Source: Ianthella basta (Eukaryota > Porifera > Demospongiae > Verongiida > Ianthellidae). Taken from it: a stretch of 64,000 nt of DNA. The stretch is taken from the NCBI GenBank assembly GCA_964019415.1, contig OZ025888.1, positions 5,572,536-5,636,535 of the forward strand, read 5' to 3'. The translations under genes and the position numbers were made by a program. The notes beneath the pieces are model-generated. The model was not told the origin of the DNA and did no database searches. It worked only from the letters and a program-made list of their open reading frames with translations. Shown here one piece after another: positions 37,864 to 58,709 of this stretch (the stretch's first letter is position 1; every line of letters begins with the position of its first letter).

Positions 37864-40123
37864 ATGGCTGCGGAAGAGACGAAGAAAGTTCGAATATTTG
37901 TTGTGGGCGACCCAGGTAAAGAGTATACTCTATTTGAATAACATGAATGGCGTGTGGTAACTATCAGCTCATGAAAGACAGAATTTAGTGTTTCTTCTAC
38001 AGTTGTTGTTGGTGGATGGTAGTTTTGCGCAAAGGGGCGGTTTCATCAAAGTACGATAGTAACCATTCCCTGTGATAGCATGTTGAATACACAGTTAGTG
38101 TTAAACATGACAAATGAAATTCAGCAGGATTACTTCAGCTGCTCTATCGCATCTACTACGAGTCTTTATTCAACAAGCACTTAACAGTTTGTGAAGTAAA
38201 CGGTTTCTCAATCTTGTTCTTCCCGTGTGCCTCCAGGTGTGGGCAAGACGTGCCTTGTGCACCTCATCTGTCACAACCAGGTGTTGCACAATGCTCAATC
38301 CACCATCGGTTGCTCTGTGGAGGTGAAGCTGCACGATTGCAATGGAAAGGACTACTTTCTGGAATTCTGGGACATCGGAGGCTCCCCCAACCACAAAAAT
38401 GGGCGGGCTGTATTTTACAATCAGATTCACGGTACGATTTGTGTGCACATTTTTTCTTGTATCCATGGCAACTGTATAAATCTGTGCAAGTGTACCAATC
38501 TGCATGAACTGTATGATTTACAATATTATACCTCAGCATACAGTATTTATATAGGTAGCTATGTGCATGTTACTTACAGTTAATGTGCATTCCTGTGTCC
38601 ATATGTACTGTACAGGTATTATACTAGTGCATGACTCAACAAATAAAAAGTCCTACGAGAACCTGCGCAAGGTGTGGCTGCCCGAGGTGCTCGCCCATGG
38701 GAAGAAATCCTCCTCCACCACCACCAGTGGTGGGCCCTCACCACGATAGTGAGTCTGTGTACAGATTGTAGTCTGTGTTTGGTGGGAGTGGCAGAGTGTT
38801 TGGTGGGAGTGGCAGAGTGTTTGGTGGGAGTGGCAGAGTGTTTGGTGGGAGTGGCAGAGTGTTTGGTGGGAGTGGCAGAGTGTTTGGTGGGAGTGGCAGA
38901 GTGTTTGGTGGGAGTAGCAGAGTGTTTGGTGGGAGTGGCAGAGTGTTTGGTGGGAGTGGCAGAGTGTTTGGTGGGAGTGGCAGAGTGTTTGGTGGGAGTG
39001 GCAGAGTGTTTGGTGGGAGTGGCAGAGTGTTTGGCGGGAGTGGCAGAGTGTTTTGAATTTAAATCCGTGTTGTTTTGACTTGCGTATAATTGTGTTTGTT
39101 GTTACATGGTGAACCCGATTGGCTTTGTCATAATTATGTCACTTTTGTGTTTTCCAGCACTAGTGATGGGGATTTTGACCCGGAGCAATTTGCAGGAGAG
39201 AATGTTCCAGTCTTGGTTGTTGCTACAAAGCAGGTATTTATATTGTATTTATATTGTGGTAATGTGTGTGCTTTTGTCTGTATGTTGCATGTAAGGGAGC
39301 TTGTTGTCCAGTAGTTGGTGCCAGGTGGTGCTATGCATGTGCTTGATGGTGTATACTGATTGACACATTGCCCCAGGACCAGTTGGGAGGGAGGGCTCGT
39401 CGCAACTACAGCATAGTGGCTGACACAGGAAGTGATGTTCTGACTGTGGACTGTATGAATGCAGGACAATTTGTGATTGGTTCTCCGCACACCATTAAAT
39501 TGAATCACTTCTTTGATAAGGTTTGTGAAGGCAATATTTGACATCAAGTCTTTCATTCTATAGCCCTTCATTGAAAATATACTTTATTATGGCACCTCCT
39601 TCACCAACTGCTTATACTATAGGTGATTGAGCAGAGGTACTACCCGAAGCAGGCTAGTGTACAGGTGAGTGACCTGGTGTGTTGCCATGGTTACGCTTGT
39701 ACGCTGATCTCCCGAGTTGGAGCAACTTTTCCACTTTCTCTGTCGCACTTTGTCTCTCTTCCTGGTTTCCGTTAGTAGACAGTGTCCAGTGAGCGAAGAA
39801 GAGCAAGCAAGCAAGTTAGCTACACTTCAACAGCCACTTGAAAGAGTGAGGGCGGGGCTGATCGGAGACAGACACAGACACGCCCTCAACAAACTCACCA
39901 ATGACACTTTAACCACTGCATATGCAGTCCACCACCAATTTAAAAGGAGACACATTGACAGCTGGTGGGATGTAAATATATTTGAAGACGTTCCACTGCA
40001 TATGATTTATCAATGTACTGTCCTCTAATGCCGGTGTACATTTAGTGCCCAGAATTTCCAGATAGTGCATGGACATTGACATGCAGATGGGATCTTAAGG
40101 GTTGGACTCCGAGCCCCTCCTAG
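37864..40123 (+). CDS. RABL3: Rab-like protein 3
   Basis: Exons 37864–37915, 38237–38431, 38616–38748, 39158–39233, 39377–39520 and 39623–39664 join in phase. The sequence MAAEETKKVRIFVVGDPGVG KTCL has the P-loop split by intron 1. It continues with STIGCSVEVKLHDC (switch I region), LEFWDIGGSPNH (WDxGG), IILVHDSTNKKSYENLRKVW, VLVVATKQDQL in the NKxD position, and ends VIEQRYYPKQASVQ. This is an atypical Rab-like GTPase without a C-terminal prenylation Cys motif. In vertebrates it promotes Ras prenylation and lymphoid development. The proposed last exon (40046–40123, CPEFPDSAWTLT then stop) keeps phase and gives 239 residues (human 236), but it is the weakest part of the model. Confidence 0.85.
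38773..39055. repeat. 21-bp minisatellite, RABL3 intron 3
   Basis: Thirteen near-perfect copies of TGTTTGGTGGGAGTGGCAGA(G). One copy has AGTAG in place of AGTGG. Because the period is a multiple of three, every frame reads through as a repetitive peptide; this is not coding. Confidence 0.95.
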
Positions 40124-40421
40124 GGCACTTTCATTCCATGTGGTTTGCCCACAATATAAACATGTTTGACGCATGGTGTTTCTTGCTGTCCTGTTGAAAT
40201 ATAAAGAAGCTTACAAGAGACTCACCGACAAGCGCTAATAATCATTAAAAATTGATACATATTTGATTACCAGTGTCTATATTGCCACAAAGAACTGATA
40301 TATATATATACACAAAATAATATGCAACTACAGTTTTGTTCTACCTACTATACTGCTTAGTTCTATTCCAGTTTCTTGCTGTTAATAACACTTTCTGTCA
40401 CTTTGCGTCAAGTATGGTCCC

Positions 40422-41091
40422 TCAGCCAATCTTGATCTTGACAGACTCTGTCATTGCCATGATCCGCACCGCAGACAGCAGTAGGCACACGCTCGCTGCT
40501 GTCATCTCCCGAAGGGGATGATAGAGGGCATAGTGGGTGTACAGCGCTCCAATCATGATGCCCACAAAGACCCACGAAACATAGTAGCTGACGTCCTTCC
40601 TCCCAAGATAGAGCAAAATGGCACACACCACCTCTGTGAGCCCAACCGCCACACGGTACAAGTCTGGATCTGGAGTTATTCCCATTCCAGCTAGCGGGAA
40701 GACAGCAGAAAATTGCTTGAAGTTGGACCTCTGCACATGCATGGAAGCAAAAGTAGCTAGATTAGCCAGCTAGCTTCTATAAGACGTTTAAGCTATATGG
40801 GTGGTCTGAATTTGCAGGTGGTCTCTATACAAAGATCAGACTCGTTTCGCGCTATGAATTAAGCTAAACCAGCCAGCTGCACGTGACTGAGAACATATGC
40901 ATGTACGAGTCAGAGTACTAGAAGCTCGCTAGGTAAAAAGAATAGTTTTTTACGAAGCAAACCACACCTACCAGTTCTGCATGAAAGGAAGGACTCAGTG
41001 CGTCAGTCAGCTTCATCGTTCCAGCCATTGCGAACATGAAAAAGAGTAGAAATGTGCTAATTTGGATCGTAAGCTGTCTTGAGGAAGCCAT
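40422..41091 (-). CDS. TMEM35/DoxX-like membrane protein, paralogue A
   Basis: Minus-strand exons 41091–40972 and 40730–40422 encode 142 residues. The protein starts MASSRQLTIQISTFLLFFMF, then AMAGTMKLTD (the conserved first-helix exit of the family). It continues with FPLAGMGITPDPDLYRVAVG and three further hydrophobic helices (LTEVVCAILLYL, WVFVGIMIGALYTHYAL, SVCLLLSAVRIM). Human TMEM35A (NACHO, an acetylcholine-receptor chaperone) and TMEM35B have the same four-helix layout and size. Membership of the DoxX-like clan is seen; chaperone function is not implied. It is the first of three tandem paralogues, each with one intron at the same place after the HAEL/HEEM/HKEM segment. Confidence 0.8.
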
Positions 41092-41179
41092 GTTTACGCA
41101 CTCTCGAGAAAGGCTGATCGTTTTCGTTTACTTACGTGCTCAGCTCAGCTAGCTACATACCGGTAGATCTCAGCATGTA

Positions 41180-41340
41180 TATAGCTCCGTCAGCGCATCT
41201 AATCAGGACTTGAAGCAGTACTGGAGGTGCGCATATCTTGCCACGTTCGGTGTGACATGCAGCTAGAATAGTATAGCTGTGCTCTTGGAGAGAGCCGGAA
41301 AAGGGCTTTAGGCAGAAAGGCGTTCGTGTGCACGAGTGGT
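41180..41340 (+). pseudogene. Relic of WDR3 first exon
   Basis: TTGCCACGTTCGGTGTG and flanking blocks (TAGCTCCGT, GCAGTACTGGAGGT, CTCTTGGAGAGAG) align in order with the WDR3 first exon at 43203–43330 (CAGCTCCGT, GCAGTATCTGAGGT, TTGCCACCTTCGGTGTG, CTGTTGGAGAGG). The start codon is lost and several indels break the frame. It lies divergent to paralogue A exactly as the intact exons lie divergent to paralogues B and C. Confidence 0.7.
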
Positions 41341-41955
41341 CGTATTTGCTGCAAGTTGTACGTTGGACCATAGGGCGGACGGGCATGGAAGGAAACAATG
41401 AGGTGACGTCACCATGCAGCTGCAGTTGGGAGCGTCGATGGCAAGTCACCGTATGCGTCATGTGCAGATGGAACCCTCTTACGAAATTTAATGGGATCTC
41501 CAAACTATTGTGACAGTGGTAGCTAACAGGAATTATTGTCTTGTGCAAAGGCCCACAGGTGGCTGTATAAGACAGGTTATTTCGCCATAGAAAAATAAGC
41601 AAAATGCAATAAAATGTGGGATACATCAATACATTATGCACAATGATATAATTATATACAAACAAATTGGCAACTTAAAATTTCATTTTTCAATTCTGCC
41701 GTTATATTCAAGATCCTTGCCATGGCTACGCAGGGTATCTTGATCTTCATTTCATTCGTATTTCAAGTATGCATAATGGATCGTTCACTGTAGCATTCAT
41801 CACATGCTCCAACTCATTATTAAAACCCGCGCATGTGTAGTACAACATGGCATAACATTAAATGGTTATGCAATGGCTAGCAGTCTGTGTGTAATGGCCT
41901 AATAACACAAATATATAGTATAATATAGTCCCACATTACTTAAAATCTTAAAGTG

Positions 41956-43007
41956 TTACAATATGTACCTCATTACACAGAGCACCAGACATACAATCGT
42001 CTCTATCATCCTATAGTAGGGATGACCAGCAGTATAGTGTATGTACAGTGTTCCAAGCATGTGGAGAAAAGAGACAAGTGAAACACCTTGGCAGATATCT
42101 CCCTCACAACACAGGCATATGGCATATACCAACTGTGCAATCCCAACCACCACAAGGCAGAAATCTGGATCTATTCCAATTTCATACAGTGGGGAGATAG
42201 TAACAAAATCCCTGATTTGGGATTTCTGCATGGAGAACAAGTACAAGTATTAAACAAGGTATACATTCCTATTAGATAAACATGTATCAACAGGACAGCT
42301 GCATCCATGCAAAGCAGTGTGCTATCAGTCTGCATGGGTGCTTAATCGTACAGATAATAGCATGCAAGCAAAGGCCCCCAGATTACAATAATTAATGGAA
42401 TCATTGAATGACCTATTGCATGTGTTCACACACACAAGTGTATGTACAACTGTACTGCATTCATGATTTGTATAATTATAGAATAATTAAGGGAATTAAA
42501 AAAAATTGGAATTAAATAGCTAGGCAACAGATAGGCAGGAGGCAAGGGCGGATCCAGGGGTGTTTCCAAGGTTTCCAGAAACTGGTCAGATCACTTCTGG
42601 CTAGTATTTGCATGTATCAGTCTTATAATGTCTATGCTTCCTTATAGCTATACCTTCATGCGTTGGAAACCAGTCATAAAAGTTTGTCGATCCGCCCTAG
42701 GGAGGCATCAGCTGGAGGCATTTGAAGGAGCAGAAGTTACCACCAACTGGTGTCTGGGTGCCTGGCACACATTTCTGATTAATTTCCAGAATGTCACTGC
42801 AGTGTGTCGGACTTAGTCTCGTACCCGTGGTGGGTCGAAATCAAATTTGGGCGTGGCGCAAATTAGGACGACTTAGATAATCAACAATATAATCACAAGG
42901 TTAAACTATCTCACCATTTCTTCATGAATAGGAGGAATCAGGTTAGTCAGCTTCATCGTCCCAGCAAATAGATGAGCGATAAACAGTAAAAGTCTGCAGT
43001 ATACCAT
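41956..43007 (-). CDS. TMEM35/DoxX-like membrane protein, paralogue B
   Basis: Minus-strand exons 43007–42915 and 42225–41956 encode 120 residues. The start MVYCRLLLFIAHLFAGTMKL keeps the family GTMKLT motif. The second exon reads YEIGIDPDFCLVVVGIAQLV, then hydrophobic helices and ends LVLCVMRYIL. It is shorter than paralogue A at both ends: the initial helix is trimmed and the C-terminal Met/Ser/Lys tail is lost. It may be drifting or have a different start. A palindromic 80-bp element sits between its start and the divergent WDR3 exon copy. Confidence 0.7.
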
Positions 43008-43097
43008 CTTTAATGTGCGCTTCAGAGAAGTGCGGTTCGTTTGCGTTATTTCAGGTGTTTGCAGGTTGCACGATGCATATATAATATTATGCAGTAG

Positions 43098-43177
43098 TAG
43101 CCTCGTCCAGCCCCACTTCCGCAAAAATGGCTGCCGCCCGCAGCCATTTTTGCGGAAGTGGGGCTGGGGCGAGACTA
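43098..43177. mobile_element. 80-bp palindromic MITE with 9-bp target duplication
   Basis: The ends are TAGCCTCG on the left and CGAGACTA on the right. The two arms pair over 28 bp without mismatch through CCAGCCCCACTTCCGCAAAA and ATGGCTGC, around a 5-bp spacer. The element is flanked on both sides by ATGCAGTAG (43089–43097 and 43178–43186), a 9-bp direct repeat. It lies in the divergent promoter of TMEM35-like paralogue B and the first WDR3 exon copy. Confidence 0.8.
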
Positions 43178-43223
43178 ATGCAGTAGCTGAACTCTTCGCA
43201 CACTTCACTGCAGCTCCGTGGTA

Positions 43224-43549
43224 ATGCCTCTAACCAAGCAGTATCTGAGGTACGAGCATTTTGCCACCTTCGGTGTGGTCTGCAGTCAAAAGAGTAACGC
43301 GGTGCTGTTGGAGAGGGGGAAAGCAGGGCCTAAAGGCGCTTCAAGCCTGCGAGCAGTCGTCCCAGCACTGGAAGACGTGTGCGTATGGGACGTCAGGACG
43401 AGTCATAGGGCGTGTACACTGAAGGGAGACAAGAGAGAAGTGACGGCACTGGCTGTGGGCGCCGACGGCAAGACTGTAGCAGCTGGACATGAGGATGGCA
43501 TGGTAGTCTTATGGGACATGGAGGCACAAGCAAGTCACGTGACACTGAG
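43224..43549 (+). CDS. WDR3: Duplicate WDR3 first coding exon (upstream copy)
   Basis: This 326-nt exon is almost identical to 48689–49014, with an intact ATG, frame and donor (CTGAG|GTACAC). It encodes MPLTKQYLRYEHFATFGVVC through the first WD repeats (VCVWDVRTSHRACTL, GHEDGMVVLWDMEA). Three residue changes were noted against the downstream copy (F/S, V/I, D/N). It could serve as an alternative first exon spliced to 51940, since the downstream DNA has only exon fragments. Whether it is transcribed is unknown. It is followed by a (CA)n tract at 43555–43605. Confidence 0.6.
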
Positions 43550-43555
43550 GTACAC

Positions 43556-43608
<53 letters not shown>

Positions 43609-44619
43609 CAAGCGCACAAACACCCTCTTTTGTGATCCATATCTATAACGTGTAAATCAAAACTGACTTTAATTTAGCTGTAAGGTACCATTATTAATGT
43701 GCTGAGATTGAATATTTTGACAGTTTGAGTCCTTTCAGCAATATTTGGTTCAAATTCTTTCAAATTAATGTACATCAATTGTATCAGTTTTGTAGTTTGC
43801 TTTAGAATATGTGAAGGCAGCAGCAGGACAATAATTAGAAGAAATTTTATTATGTAAATAAATTTGTAAAAAAATTAAGGAGGATTCGAGACCATGGTGG
43901 ATAAGGGTTCAGTAGCATTAGGCAGAATTCAGTGATTTTTATTATTAGGCAGATTTTAAAATTGCACCGTTTTCCTCTTGCAAATTGCATTCAGAGTACA
44001 AATAATATGTATGCTATTCTCATAATGGTGACACCTACTGTATGGTGTGTTTTATTCTAAATGATGGTGTAGCGATAATACTAACAGAGAAGTGGCATAT
44101 GACAGGTCTCACGCACCTGACCCTCCTGTGGAAGAGTTTGGTGTTATTGCATAAGCCGACTTGTGTCGTAGGAATGTAATTATTGAGTAACAGGATTGTC
44201 CTGGCCAATCAGATTCGTCTCTTGCTGTATGATGTCAGCCTAAATTTAGAGACACAGTGTAGGCTCGCTCAAAGGATATGGTTGATCACGCTATAACATC
44301 ACTCAGGTACACTCTCAAAACAGAGCAAGAACAAGCTGTACAAGCAAAACAATGTGAATTCGAGCACTCCATACTTCACTGCTAGACTACAGAGGACATT
44401 ATGCAAGAGTTAACCACAATTGTGCAATAATTCCAGCACAAGTTAGCATACGTAATACTATACCAGACCCTTCTGGTGCATGTGGGCTAGGGGGATGCCA
44501 TTTTCCCTGGTAATGTTGCTCGTGATTTTCTGCCCAATTATACATTTGGTGCCTAAATAATGTATACTTTGAATTCATTACTTGGCTCTCATTGTACAGC
44601 AAAACCTATCTAACCAATC

Positions 44620-44868
44620 TGTTCAGGGGATGCCAAAATCCCTGTGGAATGCCTTATTCCCCAGTAAAGTTTACCTTTGACCCAATCTCTTCTGGAGATG
44701 CAAAATCCCTGAGGGATGCCTTATTCCCCAGTCAAGTTCACGTTTGACCCAATCTGTTCTGGGGATGCAAAAATCCCTGGGGATGCCTTATTCCCCAGTA
44801 AAGTTTACTTTTGGCCCAATCTGTTCAGGGGATGCAAAAATCCCTGGGGGATGCCTTATTCCACACAG
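44620..44868. repeat. Short array of the 67-bp satellite
   Basis: About four units containing GACCCAATCTGTTC, GATGCAAAAATCCCTGGGGG and TTATTCCCCAGTAAAGTTTA. The same unit is expanded to ~29 copies at 49655–51625 in the sister duplicate. Confidence 0.9.
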
Positions 44869-45730
44869 ATCGGAGGTGTGTGTGGGGGGAGTGGGTGGGT
44901 GGGTGGGAGGGTGATGTAGTATGGATGTGCAAGAGTGAGTGTGTGGACATGGGTGTACAGTACAGAACTGTTGGCTTTAAGAGATCTTGTGAAGCCTGAG
45001 GCATTCCACCTACGGTGTGCTTCTCTGTGTTGTGTGCAGGTGTGGTCATTTGCTCTGTTGAAGAATGACCTGACTTGTGACAGGATCATCAGACCTTGAA
45101 CTAAGGGTCTACTCCCTCTCCACCAAGGCAGCTGGCAGCAGCAGTGATGATGGTGAAGGAGCAGTATGATTAGGGGCAAAGAGGAGAGCAGAGGACAGTG
45201 GGAGTAGAGTGAGTCTGCACATGAAGTGCTGGTCACTCCAGTGTTCTGACGGGTACAGAACCATTCTTACTCCCAAAAGAATCGTCCTTGAAGTTATAAA
45301 CATTGCTGTCCCCCAACCAGTATCGCCCATATGTTTCCCCACCTACCCACCCACCATACCCCTGTCCCCCACCTGTCTCCTTGTCATCCCACCTGTTCTC
45401 CTGTCCCCCCACCTGTTCCCGTCACCCCATCTGTCCCCCACCTGTCCCCCCACATACGTAACCCCCTCACCCGTCCCCCTACCTGCCCTCCCCCCCCCCC
45501 CCCCCCCCCCACCTGTTCCCCTGTCTCCCCACCTGTTGCCCCACCTGTCTCCCTGTCCCCCTACCTGTCCCTCCACCTGTCTCCCCACCTGTCCCCCTCC
45601 TGTCCCCCCCCCCCCATCTGTCCTTGTCACCCCATCAGTCCCCCTACCTGTCCCCCCACCTGTCCCTCTCAACTGTCCCCCTACCTGTCCCCCTACCTAT
45701 CCCCTGACCCCCTCACCTGTCCCCCTGTCC
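44869..45730 (+). pseudogene. WDR3 exon 3–4 fragment with C-rich intron
   Basis: It matches 52545–53220: the end of exon 3 (GATCGGAGGTG), the intron, exon 4 (GTGTGGTCATTTGCTCTG) and the C-rich intron beyond. Relative to real exon 4, a 2-nt deletion at about 45066 (GAATGACCTGACTTG versus GAATGAAACGTGTCTTG) shifts the frame, so it cannot encode WDR3. It ends in a CCCCACCTGT-type repeat and a poly-C stretch where RABL3 sequence is joined. Confidence 0.8.
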
Positions 45731-45738
45731 CCCCCAAG

Positions 45739-46256
45739 ACGTGCCTTGTGCACCTCATCTGTCACAACCAGGTGTTACACAATGCTCAATCCACCATTGG
45801 TTGCTCTGTGGAGGTGAAGCTGCACGATTGCAATGGAAAGGACTACTTTCTGGAATTGTAGGACATCGGAGGCTCCCCAACCACAAAAATGGGCGGGCTG
45901 TATTTTACAATCAGATTCACAGTACAATTTGTGTGCACATTTTTCTTGTATTCATGGCAACTGTATAAATCTGTGCAAGTGTACCAATCTGCATGAACTG
46001 TATGATTTACAATATTATACCTCAGCATACAGTATTTATATAGATAGCTATGTGCATGTTACTTACAGTTAATGTGCATTCCTGTGTCCATATGTACTGT
46101 ACAGGTATTATACTAGTGCATGACTCAACAAATAAAAAGTCCTATGAGAACCTGCGCAAGGTGTGGCTGCCCGAGGTGCTCGCCCATGGGAAGAAATCCT
46201 CCACCACCACCACCAGTGGTGGACCCTCACCATGATAGTGAGTCTGTGTTTGGTGG
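45739..46256 (+). pseudogene. RABL3 exon 2–3 fragment
   Basis: From AAGACGTGCCTTGTGCACC it follows RABL3 exon 2, intron 2, exon 3 and the first bases of intron 3 (to TTTGGTGGGAGT). The WDxGG codons are destroyed: GAATTCTGGGAC has become GAATTGTAGGAC, an in-frame stop, and a nearby 1-nt deletion (CTCCCCAACC) shifts the frame. There are no introns lost, so it arose by DNA duplication rather than retroposition. Confidence 0.85.
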
Positions 46257-46258
46257 GA

Positions 46259-46693
46259 GTTAGTCTCGCGTGTCAGCCCCTATTTCCCCTATTGCACAAT
46301 CGCGGAGAAATAGGGTCTGGTGACTTTCACCAGGTACTCGTGGCCATGCCAAATTCTTGGCAGAGCCAATCCGATTGTGCAGCGACCAATTAGGACGTTA
46401 CATCACACTTGCAATTGGGGATCAATTAGAATGGTGCAAACGTATTCAAAGTCAGCGAATGTTAATGATCTGGGTTTTACATGGACAGGCTGGCCCTCCT
46501 CTTTGCATGGACCGGCCCTCCTCCTTGTTCCTACGGTTTTTCCGCCAGGTGATTTGCCATGCCCTTCAGAAGCACACTGCACCATCCCTACATCTGCCCT
46601 TGTTTCTGGAGAATACATTTTTACACACCTAGTAATAATAATATAGTCTCTTACCTAGCCCCACTTCCGGTCGCATAAGTGAGACTAGGTACA
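46259..46693. mobile_element. Candidate larger element with TAGTCTCG-type ends
   Basis: It begins TTAGTCTCGCGTGTCAGCCC and ends near CCGGTCGCATAAGTGAGACTA. The terminal motif and CCCCACTTCCG resemble the 80-bp element at 43098. No transposase frame is seen. The boundaries are tentative. Confidence 0.4.
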
Positions 46694-47087
46694 AGACTAT
46701 CTTTTTTGTTATGGATGTAGCTAAATTACTCACAAGGCCAACTTAGTAGGAATGAAGTCACAGTGAGCTGGATTTTGCACAGTCAGCCTATTTATGCCGA
46801 TACTTTGTATATAGCTAATGGATGATGCATTGGTACTTAGTTCTAACTTAAACTAACATAGGCATGTGCACATGCAGATCAATCATGCAGGACCACAATA
46901 TGTGGGGTATCTAAAACAACCAGTCTTTAAAAATGAAAATCAGAGATGCATTAATATGTACATAGCCAGCTAAAAGATAGTGACACAAATAAATCTGGCA
47001 ATCGTATCTTTTGCCATCTACTAATATTTTTTCTGGATTCACTTTTATAGCACACAGTCACTCTTGTTCTTGTTCTTGATGGCATCC

Positions 47088-48604
47088 TTATTGGCATTGA
47101 CTCATTGCCAGCATCCGTACCACTGAAAGAACCACACACAATATCTCCTCAGACACTATAATGCCAAAGGAATGACCATAGAGAAAGTGTGCAATGAGTG
47201 TTACAACCATTTGGACCACAGAGAAGCATGAAACAATGACACACTGTTTCTCAGCAAGTAAGCATATAAATAATATTATGGCATATAGGATCTCCATTAC
47301 TCCAACCAGCACATGGAGCCAATCTGAATCTGTATCTAATACATTGGGTAAGACATCAGAAAAGCCCTTGAAGTTGGATTTCTGCATGAAAGCAAGCAAG
47401 AATAAAGCACTGTGAATGTAATCATTTGCATGGATGATTCCCACCTTTACCCATTCCATTCTTTACATATTACACACTCACATAAGTATCTATAGCTAAG
47501 TTACTCCCAATTGGTATAGTTCCCTCATCCCCCATGCACGCTTTGAATATCAAATAGCTCAGTTACTACCTAATGATGAAGCATTATGGGATGGAAAGAG
47601 CCTCCAGGACAGCGAGGGCATTCTTCTGCTTTACCAACTGCTTTACTGATTTGTATAACATTCCGGATGTGAATATCACACATCACACATCACACTTGTG
47701 ATGTCTATTTAGGAAGTATTTGATAAAAGTTAAAAGCTAATGTATGGTAAAACTCTTAAGACCTAAAACTCTTAAGAAAAACGCTAAATATATATCACGC
47801 CTGTCTTTCCTATGAGAAACCCAATTTTCCTCGTTCCTGGTTTCCATTCCAAACTAAGTTCTGCCATTTGTATGGTGCGAAACAGCTGTGAATGTTCCAA
47901 TTTAGATGGCTTGACTGAATGGTTCACACAAATACGCACCTGACGGTCGTTGATTCGGCCTATGGTCGCCGAGATTGAGACTCGTGAATGGGGACTTGCC
48001 AATGAGAATATACAACTGTGTGAGTCTGTACCCAGTGTGCATGTGCACATGTATGTATATATGGCCAGTACTGAACCAATGGTTGGTAAGCCCTTGCTCA
48101 TTCGACAGTTGCATCTTATAAGTGTCTCTTTATGACACATTGCTCTGTCAAGTGAACATTGCAGATCATTCTCACTACACACAACTGTGCATGTGGACAT
48201 ACGTACGTATGAGAATCTACATGTCACTGCACACAGATACTGCAGCCCCAATGTTAGCTAGAGTACAGTAATTGCAAGAAGCCTTACAGTATGCTTCACA
48301 TGCAGAAATCACTGTCTAGTCCTGCGTGGGGTATGTGCACTATGTGCACTCTGGTTATATAAATGCAAGAACAGTTATACTACCGCAGTTTACGTATTAT
48401 ATAACACATGCTGACATTCCACCGGAAGCGTAACACGAAGCCCGACAACAAAATTTAGGGTCTGCCGCAGGCAGCCCCTAAAAATCTTACCATTTCTTTA
48501 TGGATAGAAGAACTGAAGTAGCCAGTCAGCTTCATCGTTCCAGCCGACAAAAACAAGATAATTAGTAGAACAGTGCATACTCGAGCACAATTAATGAACG
48601 CCAT
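47088..48604 (-). CDS. TMEM35/DoxX-like membrane protein, paralogue C
   Basis: Minus-strand exons 48604–48491 and 47381–47088 encode 135 residues. MAFINCARVCTVLLIILFLS leads into AGTMKLTGYF, then after the intron KSNFKGFSDVLPNVLDTDSD and three hydrophobic helices ending LSVVRMLAMSQCQ. Frame, intron position and the GTMKLT motif match paralogues A and B. Its start is 84 bp from the divergent WDR3 exon 1, so a shared promoter is likely. Confidence 0.75.
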
Positions 48605-48688
48605 TATTGCGTGCTTTCGAGAAGGGCTGTTCGTTTGCGTTGTCTTACGTGTTGAGGTCTTCGCACACTTCACTGCAGCTCCGTGGTA

Positions 48689-58647
<9,959 letters not shown>

Positions 58648-58709
58648 GGTTGCTAGTCACGTGACTATGCCATGAATATCATTTGCACGTGTTCCAAAAC
58701 TACCCAAAA
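58648..58709 (+). promoter_or_regulatory. WDR3–UTP11 intergenic interval with two E-boxes
   Basis: Sixty-two bases separate the WDR3 stop and the UTP11 ATG. They contain AGTCACGTGACT (58655–58666, a perfect 12-bp palindrome) and a second CACGTG (58686–58691). No AATAAA is seen. Confidence 0.6.

Noticed and set aside
38773-39056. Repetitive FGGSGRV / CLVGVAE peptide frames
   Set aside because: A 21-bp minisatellite inside RABL3 intron 3; the period divisible by three keeps frames open.
39717-40028. 103-residue frame after RABL3 exon 6
   Set aside because: It contains WWDV-like text but no domain, and joining it to RABL3 breaks phase and length. The 40046 exon fits better.
45209-45861. Pro-rich frame of about 200 residues running into RABL3 sequence
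   Set aside because: It translates the CCCCACCTGT repeat and a pseudogene fragment, with no splice signals or known protein.
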